64,000 bases of DNA from Microbacterium hibisci (GCF_015278255.1 NZ_JADIJC010000001.1:682001-746000), one strand, 5' to 3'. Positions 56,101 through 63,886 are shown, numbered from the stretch's first letter. Numbers and translations are program-made. The notes: generated by a model from the letters alone, not told the origin.

Positions 56101-57036
56101 GCGGTCGGCCAGCAGCGCGTCCAGACCGGTGAACTGGACGAATCCGATTGCGACCGGCCGATGCTCGGGGTCCGTCGCGCCGGCCCGCAGCTGATCACGG
56201 ATGCCGGGCGGCAAGGTGTCGGCGAGCTCCACAGGCACGGACGGCACCGGGACGGACGGCACCGACACGGGCGGCAGAGGCCTGGGCGCAGGTGCGGGCG
56301 TCGGCGCAGGTGCCGGCACGGACGCAGGTGCCGGTCCCGGTGCCGGCACGGACGCAGGTGCCGGCGCGGTTGCGGCATCCGCTCGCGGAGACGACCGCAG
56401 CGCGCGGGCGACTTCTCCGTCCACCTCCACGGCGGCGCCGCAGAGCCCGCGGGGCAGCCGGGCGGCGGCGGCGCCGCTCAACAGGATCTGTCCCGCCGCG
56501 CACGCCTGCTCGACGCGTGCGAGGCGGCTGATCTCCGGCCCGGCGACGATCAGCTCACGGTGGCTGGCAGCGTCGCCCACGAGGAAGAAGTCGAATCCGT
56601 GGGCCACGGTTCCGCCGTCGGCGGTGTGGACGCCGATCGACATCCGCAGCGGCGCCGACGTTGGCATGCCCGTGCCACGGGTGCGCACGAGGTCGCGGAG
56701 AGCCCCCCGCATCCGGTGCGCCGCGCGGGCCGCGCGGGCGGTGTGATCGTCGCCGCGGAAGAACAGGAGAACCGCGTCGCCGCCCCACTTGAGCAGATCG
56801 GCACCCTCGGCGAATGCCGGCTCCAGCAGTGCGGCGAAAGTCTGGTCCAGGGTGTCGCTGAGAAGCTCCGCGCCGATCCGGCCCTGTCGCGTGAGGCGCT
56901 CGGTGAGCCGCGTGAAGCCCGAGATGTCGGCGAAGGCCATCGTGCCCGGCAGCCGCTGGTGCTGCCGGCCGGGGGCGGCGACCAGCCAGTCCGCGACGAG
57001 ACGCGACGCGTACGGCGCCGCCGGATCACGAGACAC
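53134..57036 (-). CDS. Two-half class III nucleotide cyclase with AAA and TPR regions
   Basis: 1300 aa, laid out like mammalian soluble adenylyl cyclase. First cyclase half, residues 25-200: metal Asp37 (FADISGFT), Lys83 and Asp87 (LLKWGGDAVLLFF). A Pro/Ala linker spans 222-268. Second half, residues 290-465: the metal Asp is replaced (GFVQFTG), but it supplies Asn418/Arg422 (GDPVNLAAR). One composite active site is expected. P-loop GEAGIGKS at 511-518, NTPase body to about 800, then TPR-like helices. GTG 57036 with GGGGGAGG upstream. The product is probably cAMP. Confidence 0.92.
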   Translation of the reverse strand: MSRDPAAPYASRLVADWLVAAPGRQHQRLPGTMAFADISGFTRLTERLTRQGRIGAELLSDTLDQTFAALLEPAFAEGADLLKWGGDAVLLFFRGDDHTARAARAAHRMRGALRDLVRTRGTGMPTSAPLRMSIGVHTADGGTVAHGFDFFLVGDAASHRELIVAGPEISRLARVEQACAAGQILLSGAAAARLPRGLCGAAVEVDGEVARALRSSPRADAATAPAPASVPAPGPAPASVPAPAPTPAPAPRPLPPVSVPSVPVPSVPVELADTLPPGIRDQLRAGATDPEHRPVAIGFVQFTGLDALLADRDGDADPHDAVAAVEAAVSAVQRACLRHGATFFESDISVDGAKIMLTAGAPRSVGRDAERMLRTARDIADVRGALGVRVGVNTGHVFAGEIGPAVRRTYSIKGDPVNLAARLLGRAEPGQVVATAGAMGGLRHAFETAPLAPFAVKGKREPVHAVLVTGARSGRDDDAPPFVGREAESAVLAAAVSSASAGRGSVVDVAGEAGIGKSRLVAEISTPAQMRVLKVAVSDYQTATPYAAVGMLVRQVVGIGAHDEPASAAARLTATVWEDAPRLRPWLPLLAVVLDLDVPSTREVDELDPRFRRGRIEAVTIDLLVARLSEPALLVIEDAHLMDEASAALMERLESVVARHPWCVVVTRRDIAVGYVPTGAGEGDRRIALGGIGQDAARELLEAASGTSRPSRHTLAAMADRAQGNPLFLASLAASTRGGAVRGDLPDSVEALLLVDIDRLAPADRTLLRLAAVLGARFDAETLAAVGGEAITPDDISARLHEFVRAGEGGELEFRHAMVRDVAYAGLPFRLRRRMHERVAIALQAAGDRSARPDLLSLHFHAAGLHEQAWSSSVQAAEDARAKYAYAQAAAFFARALDSASQLPRVPDGRSDAATALGECLDMAGDSGGALAALRRARRDLRGDAVATAEVMHREARITLRLGRYRSALAQLSRATRVLDGVDSAAADGVRARIATWYGFCLHLQRRDDTAVRWGRRGVAFAEASGDDEILANACNALHLSYGASTLSEDRPYGQIALRLYEQLGDLSGQALTLNNLAIDAYNEGRWNEAIEAFARAAESFHRLGDEADEATARYNRSDVLVAQGRHGDALPELGAALQLARRVDDEELVGLALREQARAQSGTGDHARASTTFGDARAVLAGLDLATEVALLDAAQAESLADAGRFGEALELLERTIASAQTKASETLTRLHRIRAQTLIAVGDADAAEAAARAGLAQTTGNYGGYEPALLRLVLAEATRDAELQAASRRFLESLGVVG
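56281..56370. repeat. Tandem repeat coding for the cyclase Pro/Ala linker
   Basis: GGTGCCGGCACGGACGCAGG-type units of about 30 bp recur nearly exactly, in frame, encoding PAPASVPAPGPAPASVPAP-like linker. The region may change length by slippage. Confidence 0.6.
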
Positions 57037-57053
57037 CGAGCCTCCCCCGCTCT

Positions 57054-57072
57054 AGACTCTGCGCAAGAGTCT
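57054..57072. promoter_or_regulatory. Inverted repeat between cyclase and LuxR genes
   Basis: AGACTCT-GCGCA-AGAGTCT, perfect 7-bp arms, in the 73-bp divergent intergenic region. A likely operator for a dimeric regulator controlling both genes, perhaps the LuxR protein itself. Confidence 0.5.
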
Positions 57073-57109
57073 TGGGGAGTCGCTGTGGGGGCGACAGGGG
57101 GACGATGGC

Positions 57110-59956
57110 ATGCACACGACGACGCGCCACGCTGCCGTGACGCCCGCGCTGCGCGGCGTGTTCCTCGGCCGCGACGCCGAGCTCGCGCGGTTGAGCGAAG
57201 CCCGTGCGACCGACTCCGGCCGCTTCCTGCTGGTGCTCGGAGAGGGCGGCATCGGCAAGACCACGCTGCTGTCCGCAGCGGTCGCGCAGCTGTCGGAGGG
57301 CCGCACCGTGCTCCGCGCGTCGGCCGACGCGATGAACCGGCGTCGGTCGCACGGGCTGCTGCTCGAGGCCTTCGCCCCCTTGCTCGGTGATGAGGACCGG
57401 AGCCTCGCCTCTCAGCAGAACGAGCACGCGATCGGCGAGAGGCTCCTGTCGGTGATCGATGTGGTCGCGGCCGGACCGACCGTCATCGTGCTCGAAGACC
57501 TGCAGTGGGCGGATGCCGCGTCCCTCGGCCTCCTGACGCGACTGAGCCGCACGCTCGACCAGCTGCCGCTCGTGATCCTCGGCTCCATGCGCACGCAGGC
57601 GTCGCACGACACACCCGCGGAGCTCGATCATCTGCTGAGCGTACTCAGCGAGCGCGGCCAGCTGGTGGCTGTCGAACTGGGTCCCCTCACCCCGCCGACC
57701 TGCGTGGCGATCACGGAGCGGATGACGGGCGGGCGGGTGGGAGGGGTGCTGGAGCGTTACGTCGGAGCGGCCGGCGGCAACCCGCTCTTCCTCACGGAGA
57801 TGATCCGCGCCCTGGTGCGTGACGGGGCCATCCGGATCACCGCCGACGGTGAGGCGCTCCTGGACGCTCCGGTCGGCCCCTCTCCGTCGCTGGGGATGGT
57901 CATGATGCGACACCTCAGTCATCTGAGCGCCCAGACCCGGGAGTTGCTGACCACGGCCGCGCTGCTGGGCACGCGGTTCTCCGTGGCGCAGCTGCGGGTC
58001 GTCGCCGATCAGCCGATGAGTGCGCTGGTGCCGCTGCTCCGGGAGTCCTTCGCTGCGGGATTCCTCGAGGAGGCCGAGCCCGACGTCCTCGGATTCCGTC
58101 ACGAGCTCATCCAGGCAGTGCTGGTGCACGACCTCCCCGCGGCGGTGCGTGGCCAGCTGCAGCGCGAGATCGCGGTGCGGCTGGACGCGGCGCACATGGC
58201 GCCCGCGACGGTCGCCGCGCACCTGCTGCAGGCCCCGACATCGCCGGAGGACCACGAGTGGATGCTCCGTTTGGCGCAGAGCACGGCGGCGGTCGCACCC
58301 ACCACGGCAGCAGAGCTGTGGGAGAGGGTCGTGGCGACGAGCACCCCGGGTGATCCGGCGAACGTGCGCGCCCTCGCCGGCCTCTCGCGTGCCGCTCTCA
58401 GCGCCGGCCAGGCGGCGCACTCGAGCGCGCTCGCCGAACGGGCGCTGCAGCACGAGGTTCCCCCGGATGTGCTCCCCGGCCTCTCCGCCGCCTACACCCA
58501 CGCGCTGATGCAAGAGCACCGCAACGACGCGGCGCGCGACGAGGCGGAGCGCTACGCCGCGTCTCAGGTGCTGGAGCCCGCCGATCGCGCCGCCCATCTC
58601 GCCTTCGCGGGGTGGCCGCGCTTCATGCTCGGTGACCTGTCCGGCGCGGAACGGCTCGCGCGGGAGGGCGCCGCCCTGGCCGCCCAGGCCGGCAACCACG
58701 GCGCCGAGGTGCTCGCCCTCACGCTGCACGGGCAGATCGCCGACCTGCGGGGCGACCTCGATGACGCGATCGCCCTCCTCACGCGGGCCACCGAACTCGC
58801 CGACAAGCACGCGTCGTTCGCCTCGATCGAGTCGTTCCCCCACGCGCTTCTCGCACTCGCCCTGGCGGACGCTGGTCGCACCTCCGACCTCCTCGGGCTC
58901 CTGCAGCGCGGACTCCAGGTCTCGGAGATGCTCGGGTACCGGACGGGCGTGCTCGCCGCCCACGCGTTCGGCGCGCAGGTGCGCAGCCACGTCGGCAACC
59001 TTTCCGACATCTCTGCGGAGCTCGACGCCCACCGCGACCTGGTCGGCTCGATGGACGTGCGCATGAGCGGCCCCGTGACGGGCCTGCGGGCGTGCGTGGT
59101 CGCGCGTCAGCACGGGCCCGACGCGTCGCGCGAATGGGCGGCGCTGCTCGACCCGCTTCCCGACCGCGCGCGGTGGGCCGGGCGCGGACGCAGCTGGATC
59201 TGGCTGGGCCTGAGCCAGCCCCACCGCGCCCGTCCGGACGACGACGCCGTCTTCACCGTGCTGTCGCAGGGCTGGGAGGAGCTGCGCGACGCCGACATGC
59301 TGATGGACTGCGCGGAAGTCGCCCTCGGTCTCGTCGACGCCGCGATGATGGCGGATGCCGCGCCCCACGCGGTCGCGGGCACCCGCGACCGTGCTCACGA
59401 AGTGGTCGACGTGCTGACCGCGCTGGCCGCCCGCAACCCTGGTGTCTCGCATCTGCGCGCCACCGCGCTGGCCGTCCGCGGACGCGCGACCGGCAGTGCA
59501 GAGCTTCTCGTCGAGGCGACGCGCATGCTCGCGGACGGACCGCGTCGCCTCGATCATGCCCGGACGGCGGAGCTCGCGGCGCAGGCGTCGACCACCCCCG
59601 AGGACGAACGCCGGGTGCTGGCCGAGGCATCCCTCCGCTCGTATTCCGACGTGGGCGCCGACCATGACGTCATCCGCGCCCGCGCCGTGTTCCGTCGTGC
59701 GGGGATCCCGATCCGCAACCAGCCCCGCACGCGGCCCATGTTCGGCTGGGAGGCCCTCACCCGCACCGAGGAGCGCATAGCGGGCCATGTGGCCACCGGC
59801 GCGACCAACCCGGAGATCGCTCAGTCGCTGAGCGTGTCGCGCCGCACGGTGGAGACGCACGTGTCAAACGTCCTCAGCAAGCTGGGCCTGCGTTCCCGCA
59901 CCGAACTCGCCCTCTACATCGCCCGACGATCCGACGACGCGGGACAGCACGGCTAA
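57110..59956 (+). CDS. Large ATP-binding LuxR-family regulator (LAL/MalT type)
   Basis: 948 aa. N-terminal AAA-type ATPase with Walker A GEGGIGKTT (44-52) and Walker B TVIVLEDLQWADAASLGLL. A long helical TPR-like middle follows. The C-terminal LuxR HTH is LTRTEERIAGHVATGATNPEIAQSLSVSRRTVETHVSNVLSKLGLRSRTEL. ATG 57110 with GGGGGA upstream. Its NTPase and helical middle resemble those of the divergent cyclase, so the pair may respond to the same kind of input. Confidence 0.93.
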   Translation: MHTTTRHAAVTPALRGVFLGRDAELARLSEARATDSGRFLLVLGEGGIGKTTLLSAAVAQLSEGRTVLRASADAMNRRRSHGLLLEAFAPLLGDEDRSLASQQNEHAIGERLLSVIDVVAAGPTVIVLEDLQWADAASLGLLTRLSRTLDQLPLVILGSMRTQASHDTPAELDHLLSVLSERGQLVAVELGPLTPPTCVAITERMTGGRVGGVLERYVGAAGGNPLFLTEMIRALVRDGAIRITADGEALLDAPVGPSPSLGMVMMRHLSHLSAQTRELLTTAALLGTRFSVAQLRVVADQPMSALVPLLRESFAAGFLEEAEPDVLGFRHELIQAVLVHDLPAAVRGQLQREIAVRLDAAHMAPATVAAHLLQAPTSPEDHEWMLRLAQSTAAVAPTTAAELWERVVATSTPGDPANVRALAGLSRAALSAGQAAHSSALAERALQHEVPPDVLPGLSAAYTHALMQEHRNDAARDEAERYAASQVLEPADRAAHLAFAGWPRFMLGDLSGAERLAREGAALAAQAGNHGAEVLALTLHGQIADLRGDLDDAIALLTRATELADKHASFASIESFPHALLALALADAGRTSDLLGLLQRGLQVSEMLGYRTGVLAAHAFGAQVRSHVGNLSDISAELDAHRDLVGSMDVRMSGPVTGLRACVVARQHGPDASREWAALLDPLPDRARWAGRGRSWIWLGLSQPHRARPDDDAVFTVLSQGWEELRDADMLMDCAEVALGLVDAAMMADAAPHAVAGTRDRAHEVVDVLTALAARNPGVSHLRATALAVRGRATGSAELLVEATRMLADGPRRLDHARTAELAAQASTTPEDERRVLAEASLRSYSDVGADHDVIRARAVFRRAGIPIRNQPRTRPMFGWEALTRTEERIAGHVATGATNPEIAQSLSVSRRTVETHVSNVLSKLGLRSRTELALYIARRSDDAGQHG

Positions 59957-60052
59957 GAGATCGATCCATCCGCAGAACGGCAGCGCCTCGCCATCGTCCC
60001 CGACGCGGCCCGCCGGCGGATCACTGCTGTCGACCCAGATCTCGATGCGCAC
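59864..60052 (-). CDS. Small conserved-looking 62-aa protein
   Basis: Starts GTG at 60052: MRIEIWVDSSDPPAGRV, then LPFCGWIDLLAVLSRVVGSS. The alternating hydrophobic start and GWxxLLxxLSRVV stretch look like a real folded small protein that I associate with Microbacteriaceae, without a named family. The last 93 bp overlap the LuxR gene end on the other strand. No clear ribosome binding site. Confidence 0.5.
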   Translation of the reverse strand: MRIEIWVDSSDPPAGRVGDDGEALPFCGWIDLLAVLSRVVGSSGDVEGEFGAGTQAQLAEDV

Positions 60053-60244
60053 CTGCCCAGCGTCACACCCTGCGCCGCCCGGCAGATCCGTGAGTTCACG
60101 GAACTTGGGCGCGGCGAGCGCCGGACTGCCGGCACGGGGACGAAAGCCACCCGCAGCGGAGGTCTTCTCGTGTGGCCGGCGTGCGTGGACTGAGCCGAGA
60201 ACAACTGAGGGTGCGGGCGGTCGCCGCGATCTCCGAGGCCGGCC

Positions 60245-60739
60245 TCACTGCTCCGCTCGACTGAAGCGGGCGAACCTCTGCCGGTCCGATTGGCTCCCTC
60301 GCGCTGTCTCTCTTCGTTCGCCGGCGTCCGTCATGTGCGCCGCCTCCGCGCTGACGAACCCGTGAAGTGCGCTCCGCGTGGGCAGATCGACCCAGAGCCG
60401 GATGCTTCCGGTCTTCACCCCGGCACCGTTGACGATGGCAGCGCCTCCGATCCGGTCCAGGAAGGGCCGAATCTCCGCCGCCACATCGGCCGGCAGATAG
60501 CCCACACCCCGCCCGTTCGACACCACGGCGATGTTGACCGACCCTCGGGAGCTGTCAGGCTCGCATCGAAGGACGTAGGGGCGACGCTCACGCCCCTGAC
60601 GCTCGCGATCGTTGACGAGGTAGTGAGTGCGTTCCAAGGCGACAGAGCGCGACTCCAACCGACGCAGGTCTGGCAGGTCATCATGACGACGGACGCGCCC
60701 GGTGACCGCATGGACAAGCTCTTCCCACCATCCGGACAT
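60245..60739 (-). CDS. HIRAN-like domain protein
   Basis: 164 aa, MSGWWEELVHAVTGRVRRHD at the start. The middle (YVLRCEPDSSRGSVNIAVVSNGRGVGYLPADVAAEIRPFL) fits the HIRAN pattern of a small beta domain that binds DNA ends in helicase proteins. Here it stands alone. ATG 60739 has GAGAGGG 5 nt upstream; the frame continues to 60931 but without support. Function unknown. Confidence 0.65.
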   Translation of the reverse strand: MSGWWEELVHAVTGRVRRHDDLPDLRRLESRSVALERTHYLVNDRERQGRERRPYVLRCEPDSSRGSVNIAVVSNGRGVGYLPADVAAEIRPFLDRIGGAAIVNGAGVKTGSIRLWVDLPTRSALHGFVSAEAAHMTDAGERRETARGSQSDRQRFARFSRAEQ

Positions 60740-61133
60740 GAACGCCCTCTCTTCAGCCCGGTGATGCCGTAAACGAGCGGGAACGCTCGGTGACCCCACC
60801 AGCACCGATCCCGGGCCCAGCGTCGCGGCGATTGCACCGCTCGTTCGTGTCTGCGTCTCCACGACCTGACGGTACGCCCCCAACATGTGCGCCTCACAGG
60901 TTCCGCGAACTCCGCGCGCGGCGCCGGCCACGACCGATGCCGTCGCGCCGATCGAGCGTCTCTCGGCTGCTGCCCCGCCGGCGTCCGGGGTCTTGCCGCT
61001 TGCCGCCTTCCTGTGGGTTCACCGTGACGCCGCGGGAGGCGGCGTCTCACGGGTTTACCCTGAGAGCAGATGGCCCGGACTTCGTCATTGATGCGACACG
61101 ATCTGTGCGCGCTTCACATGACAGGAGCACAAG
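60740..61133. other. 394-bp region without a supported gene
   Basis: Open frames here lack ribosome binding sites and look like composition artefacts. It holds the hairpin GACGCCGC-GGGAG-GCGGCGTC (61026-61046) and, at its right end, the desaturase ribosome binding site (AGGAG at about 61122). Promoters for the divergent HIRAN and desaturase genes must lie within it, but I see no clear consensus. Confidence 0.6.
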
Positions 61134-62225
61134 ATGGCCGTCTCTCCTTCCGCATCGATCACAGCATCCGTGCGGTCCGCGACGCCGAATCACTACACGG
61201 AACTGTCGCAGATGGTGATCCGAAGCGGCCTCATGCGTCGTCGTTACGGCTATTACTGGACGAAGCTCGTCGCGGCCCCGATCGCCATCGCGGGTGTGCT
61301 CACCGGCCTAGTCCTGATCGGCGACACCTGGTGGCAGCTGGTGACGGCAGCCGTGCTGGCCGTCGTTCTCACGCAGGTTGCCATGCTCGGGCACGATGCT
61401 GCACACCGGCAGGTCTTCCGGTCCGGTCGGTGGAACGACTGGACCACTCTGGTGATCGGAAATCTCCTTGTGGGCATGAGCTACGGCTGGTGGCAGCACA
61501 AGCACACACGCCATCACGCCAACCCGAACAAGATCGGCAGCGATCCCGATATCGAACTCCCTGTCATCGCGTTCACGCCGGAGCAGGCGGACCGTCGGCG
61601 CGCCAGCCGCAGCGGACCACTGCGCTGGTTGATCGCTCACCAGGGGGTGCTCTTCTTCCCGATCCTGCTGCTGGAAGGTCTCTCGCTGCACGCATCGAGC
61701 GTGCGTCGTGTGTTCTCGCGAGAGCCGCTGCGTCGCCGTCCGATCGAGATCGCCTTCCTCGCCGTCCGGATCATCGGGTTCGTCGCACTCGTGTTCCTGG
61801 TGCTGTCGCCGGGGATCGCGTTCGCCTTCATCGGCGTTCAGCTCGGGGTGTTCGGTGTCTACATGGGTATGGCGTTCGCTCCGAACCACAAGGGGATGCC
61901 TCTCGTCCCGGCCGACGTGAAGGTGGACTTCCTCCGTCGTCAGGTGCTCATGAGCCGGAACATCCGAGGCAGCCGACTGCTGGACACGGCCATGGGAGGG
62001 CTCAACTATCAGATCGAGCATCACCTGTTCCCGTCGATGCCCCGACCGCATCTCCGCCAGGCGTCCACGATGATCCGGGCTTACTGCCGGGAGAACGGCG
62101 TGGCGTATACCGAGACGGGTCTCTGGCAGTCGTACGGACTCGTAGTCCGCTACATCAACAGGGTGGGGCTCGGCGAACGCGACCCCTTCGAGTGTCCGCT
62201 GCTCCAGCATCGGCAAACCGTCTAG
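61134..62225 (+). CDS. Membrane fatty acid desaturase
   Basis: 363 aa diiron acyl-lipid or acyl-CoA desaturase. The three His boxes are GHDAAHRQ, HKHTRHHANP and NYQIEHHLFPSMPRPHL, with hydrophobic segments around 46-85, 105-115 and 215-250. It introduces a double bond in membrane lipids, often on cold shift. ATG 61134 with AGGAG 7 nt upstream. Codon third positions look less GC-saturated than in the housekeeping genes. Confidence 0.93.
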   Translation: MAVSPSASITASVRSATPNHYTELSQMVIRSGLMRRRYGYYWTKLVAAPIAIAGVLTGLVLIGDTWWQLVTAAVLAVVLTQVAMLGHDAAHRQVFRSGRWNDWTTLVIGNLLVGMSYGWWQHKHTRHHANPNKIGSDPDIELPVIAFTPEQADRRRASRSGPLRWLIAHQGVLFFPILLLEGLSLHASSVRRVFSREPLRRRPIEIAFLAVRIIGFVALVFLVLSPGIAFAFIGVQLGVFGVYMGMAFAPNHKGMPLVPADVKVDFLRRQVLMSRNIRGSRLLDTAMGGLNYQIEHHLFPSMPRPHLRQASTMIRAYCRENGVAYTETGLWQSYGLVVRYINRVGLGERDPFECPLLQHRQTV

Positions 62226-62258
62226 CCGGATCCGGCAAGCGGCGGCACGCCGGCGCGG

Positions 62259-62933
62259 TCAGAAGACCAGTCGCCCGGCGATGATGTCGGCTGCGACGAC
62301 GCCGATCCGAGCCTGCGTGGAGCGGGCGTGACTCCGGATTCGCGCGAACGCCTGATCCATGTCGATGTTGTGCCGTTGAGCGAGATATCCCTTGGCTTGC
62401 TCGATCACCACCCGGCTGTCCAGCGCACGCTGGAGCTGTGCCTGCGCGAGTTCGGACTCCTCGACCAGCACCTCGAGACGATCCAATGCCCGGCGCAGGA
62501 GCGTGACCGAGACGATCGCGGCCAGCCCACTCATACCTGCAAGGTCGGAGTCGGACAGATCGCGCGCGCCGGCCGAGTAGATCCCGATCGACCCGATGCT
62601 CACCGTCCCGACGAAGGGGGGAAAAGCGTAGAGCGACCCCACCTCCAGTTCTAGGAGCGCCGCGCAGGCTCCCGGCCAGCGTGCTCCGCCTTGCGCTCGC
62701 AGATCGGCTGCGGCGACCGGGCGCCGCGTACGAAGCGCCTCCCACGACGGACCCTCACCGAGGTCGATCTGGATCTCGTCGATCCGGGCGGTCGTACCGA
62801 CTCCTTCAGCTGCAGATCGAAGACGCATGCCTCTGGTCCGCCCGCGTGTGTTGCTACCCGCGATCGCGGCGCGCGTCAATGGCGTACGCGATCGACGCGA
62901 CGGTGTGGTGAGGTTGCCGGTCTCACCTTTCAA
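62259..62933 (-). CDS. GAF-ANTAR regulator, N-terminus short
   Basis: Up to 224 aa. GAF part RIDEIQIDLGEGPSWEALRTRRPV to VSIGSIGIYSAGARDLSDSDL. C-terminal ANTAR RNA-binding domain RALDSRVVIEQAKGYLAQRHN to AFARIRSHARS. ANTAR proteins bind nascent RNA hairpins and prevent termination. Start unclear: TTG 62933 gives 224 aa, ATG 62828 gives 189. Either lacks part of the first GAF helix seen in relatives, so the gene may be N-terminally truncated. Divergent from the MarR gene. Confidence 0.75.
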   Translation of the reverse strand: MKGETGNLTTPSRRSRTPLTRAAIAGSNTRGRTRGMRLRSAAEGVGTTARIDEIQIDLGEGPSWEALRTRRPVAAADLRAQGGARWPGACAALLELEVGSLYAFPPFVGTVSIGSIGIYSAGARDLSDSDLAGMSGLAAIVSVTLLRRALDRLEVLVEESELAQAQLQRALDSRVVIEQAKGYLAQRHNIDMDQAFARIRSHARSTQARIGVVAADIIAGRLVF

Positions 62934-63020
62934 TGTCGAAACGTTCGGTCAAGGACGGTCCAAGCGCGAGAGAACATCCAATCCGGGTTTCCGCTGGGGG
63001 TCCGGGACAAGGGGCATGAC

Positions 63021-63512
63021 ATGTCGGAGATGGTTGCCGCCGAGGGCGTAGCCGAGCTGCGCCGTCCCGACGTCTGGGCGCTGCTGGAGAGCGTGCGACG
63101 CGCTGATGCGCGGATCGGGAGGCGCCGGTCCCGGGCTTCTGAGCTGAGCGAGACGGAACGAGCCGCAATGCGGTTCCTTGCGGAGAGCGGACAGACTTCC
63201 GAGGTGACCGCGACGATGATCGTGGCTGCGTTGCGTCTCGCGGCTCCGTCGGGCACCGCGCTGGTCGACCGGCTGCGGTCCCGCGGCCTCGTGAGGGTCG
63301 CCCGCAGCCCTGATGACCGTCGCAAGAAGATCGTCCGTCTGGTCGACGACACCGTGAACCCGGACGATGTCGACCCGCTCACCACCGCCCTGCGCGCAAT
63401 CGCCTCCGGTCTGACGCTCGGCGATGCGCATATCGTCGCCGGCTTCCTGCAACAAGTCCTGGTCGCCATTGCTCATGCCGATGAGACCGCGTCAGCGCCG
63501 GCGCTCACGTGA
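63021..63512 (+). CDS. MarR-family transcriptional regulator
   Basis: 163 aa winged-helix protein: ETERAAMRFLAESG, VTATMIVAALRLAAPSGTALVDRLRSRGLVRVARSPDDRRKKIVRL covers recognition helix and wing. ATG 63021 with AAGGGG 8 nt upstream. Divergent from the GAF-ANTAR gene. Ligand and targets unknown. Confidence 0.87.
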   Translation: MSEMVAAEGVAELRRPDVWALLESVRRADARIGRRRSRASELSETERAAMRFLAESGQTSEVTATMIVAALRLAAPSGTALVDRLRSRGLVRVARSPDDRRKKIVRLVDDTVNPDDVDPLTTALRAIASGLTLGDAHIVAGFLQQVLVAIAHADETASAPALT

Positions 63513-63559
63513 AAAGTCGATGCCGGCAGCCGTCGCCCGGCGAACGCCGGTGCGATCCC

Positions 63560-63757
63560 CTAGAGGCGTCTCACGTAGATTGCAACGCCCGCCTCATCCT
63601 CGATGTCGAGGCGGTATTCCTCGCCGCGGAACCACGCTGCGGTGGGGACCGACCCGTCGGACTCCCGGTCGAGGATTTCGATGCCGACAGTGACGCGGCG
63701 GCGGCCGCCGGCAACCACCTCGTCGAATCTGGCCTTGCACGCGTTCGGCGGTTCCAT
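63560..63757 (-). CDS. 65-aa hypothetical protein
   Basis: MEPPNACKARFDEVVAGGRR at the start and EEYRLDIEDEAGVAIYVRRL at the end. Balanced composition and a leaderless promoter (TACGCT, 6 nt, ATG 63757) support a real gene. No known domain recognised; the pattern suggests a small alpha/beta fold. Confidence 0.55.
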   Translation of the reverse strand: MEPPNACKARFDEVVAGGRRRVTVGIEILDRESDGSVPTAAWFRGEEYRLDIEDEAGVAIYVRRL

Positions 63758-63763
63758 CCACCG

Positions 63764-63769
63764 AGCGTA
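63764..63769 (-). promoter_or_regulatory. -10 box of the 65-aa gene
   Basis: TACGCT, 6 nt, ATG at 63757. Confidence 0.5.
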
Positions 63770-63874
63770 CGCCGCCGTCGCAGGGCACGGCTCGAGCGCG
63801 AAACATCCGCGGTGATCGCCGGCGTTCGTGTGGCGACGCGCTCGGTTCCTGAGAGCGTGCACATGTGAGGGCCC

Positions 63875-63880
63875 TACCGT
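63875..63880 (+). promoter_or_regulatory. -10 box of the terminal ORF
   Basis: TACCGT, 6 nt, ATG at 63887. Confidence 0.5.
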
Positions 63881-63886
63881 CACAAG

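Noticed and set aside
53338..57390. A 1350-codon open frame on the plus strand opposite the cyclase, and similar long frames at 13637-16120, 16622-18448 and 1441-3693
   Set aside because: They are mirror frames caused by the GC-rich third positions of the real minus-strand genes. Their translations are Arg/Val/Asp-rich without any domain, while the opposite strand gives full-length known proteins.
60174..60263. A 29-codon plus-strand ORF after the LuxR gene (VAGVRGLSREQLRVRAVAA...)
   Set aside because: It looks slightly protein-like, but has no start signals and no recognisable relatives.
60790..61218. Plus-strand ORFs (60790-61218, 60885-61091) in the gap before the desaturase
   Set aside because: No ribosome binding site, Pro/Arg/Ser-rich composition without a fold pattern, and the longer one overlaps the desaturase start.
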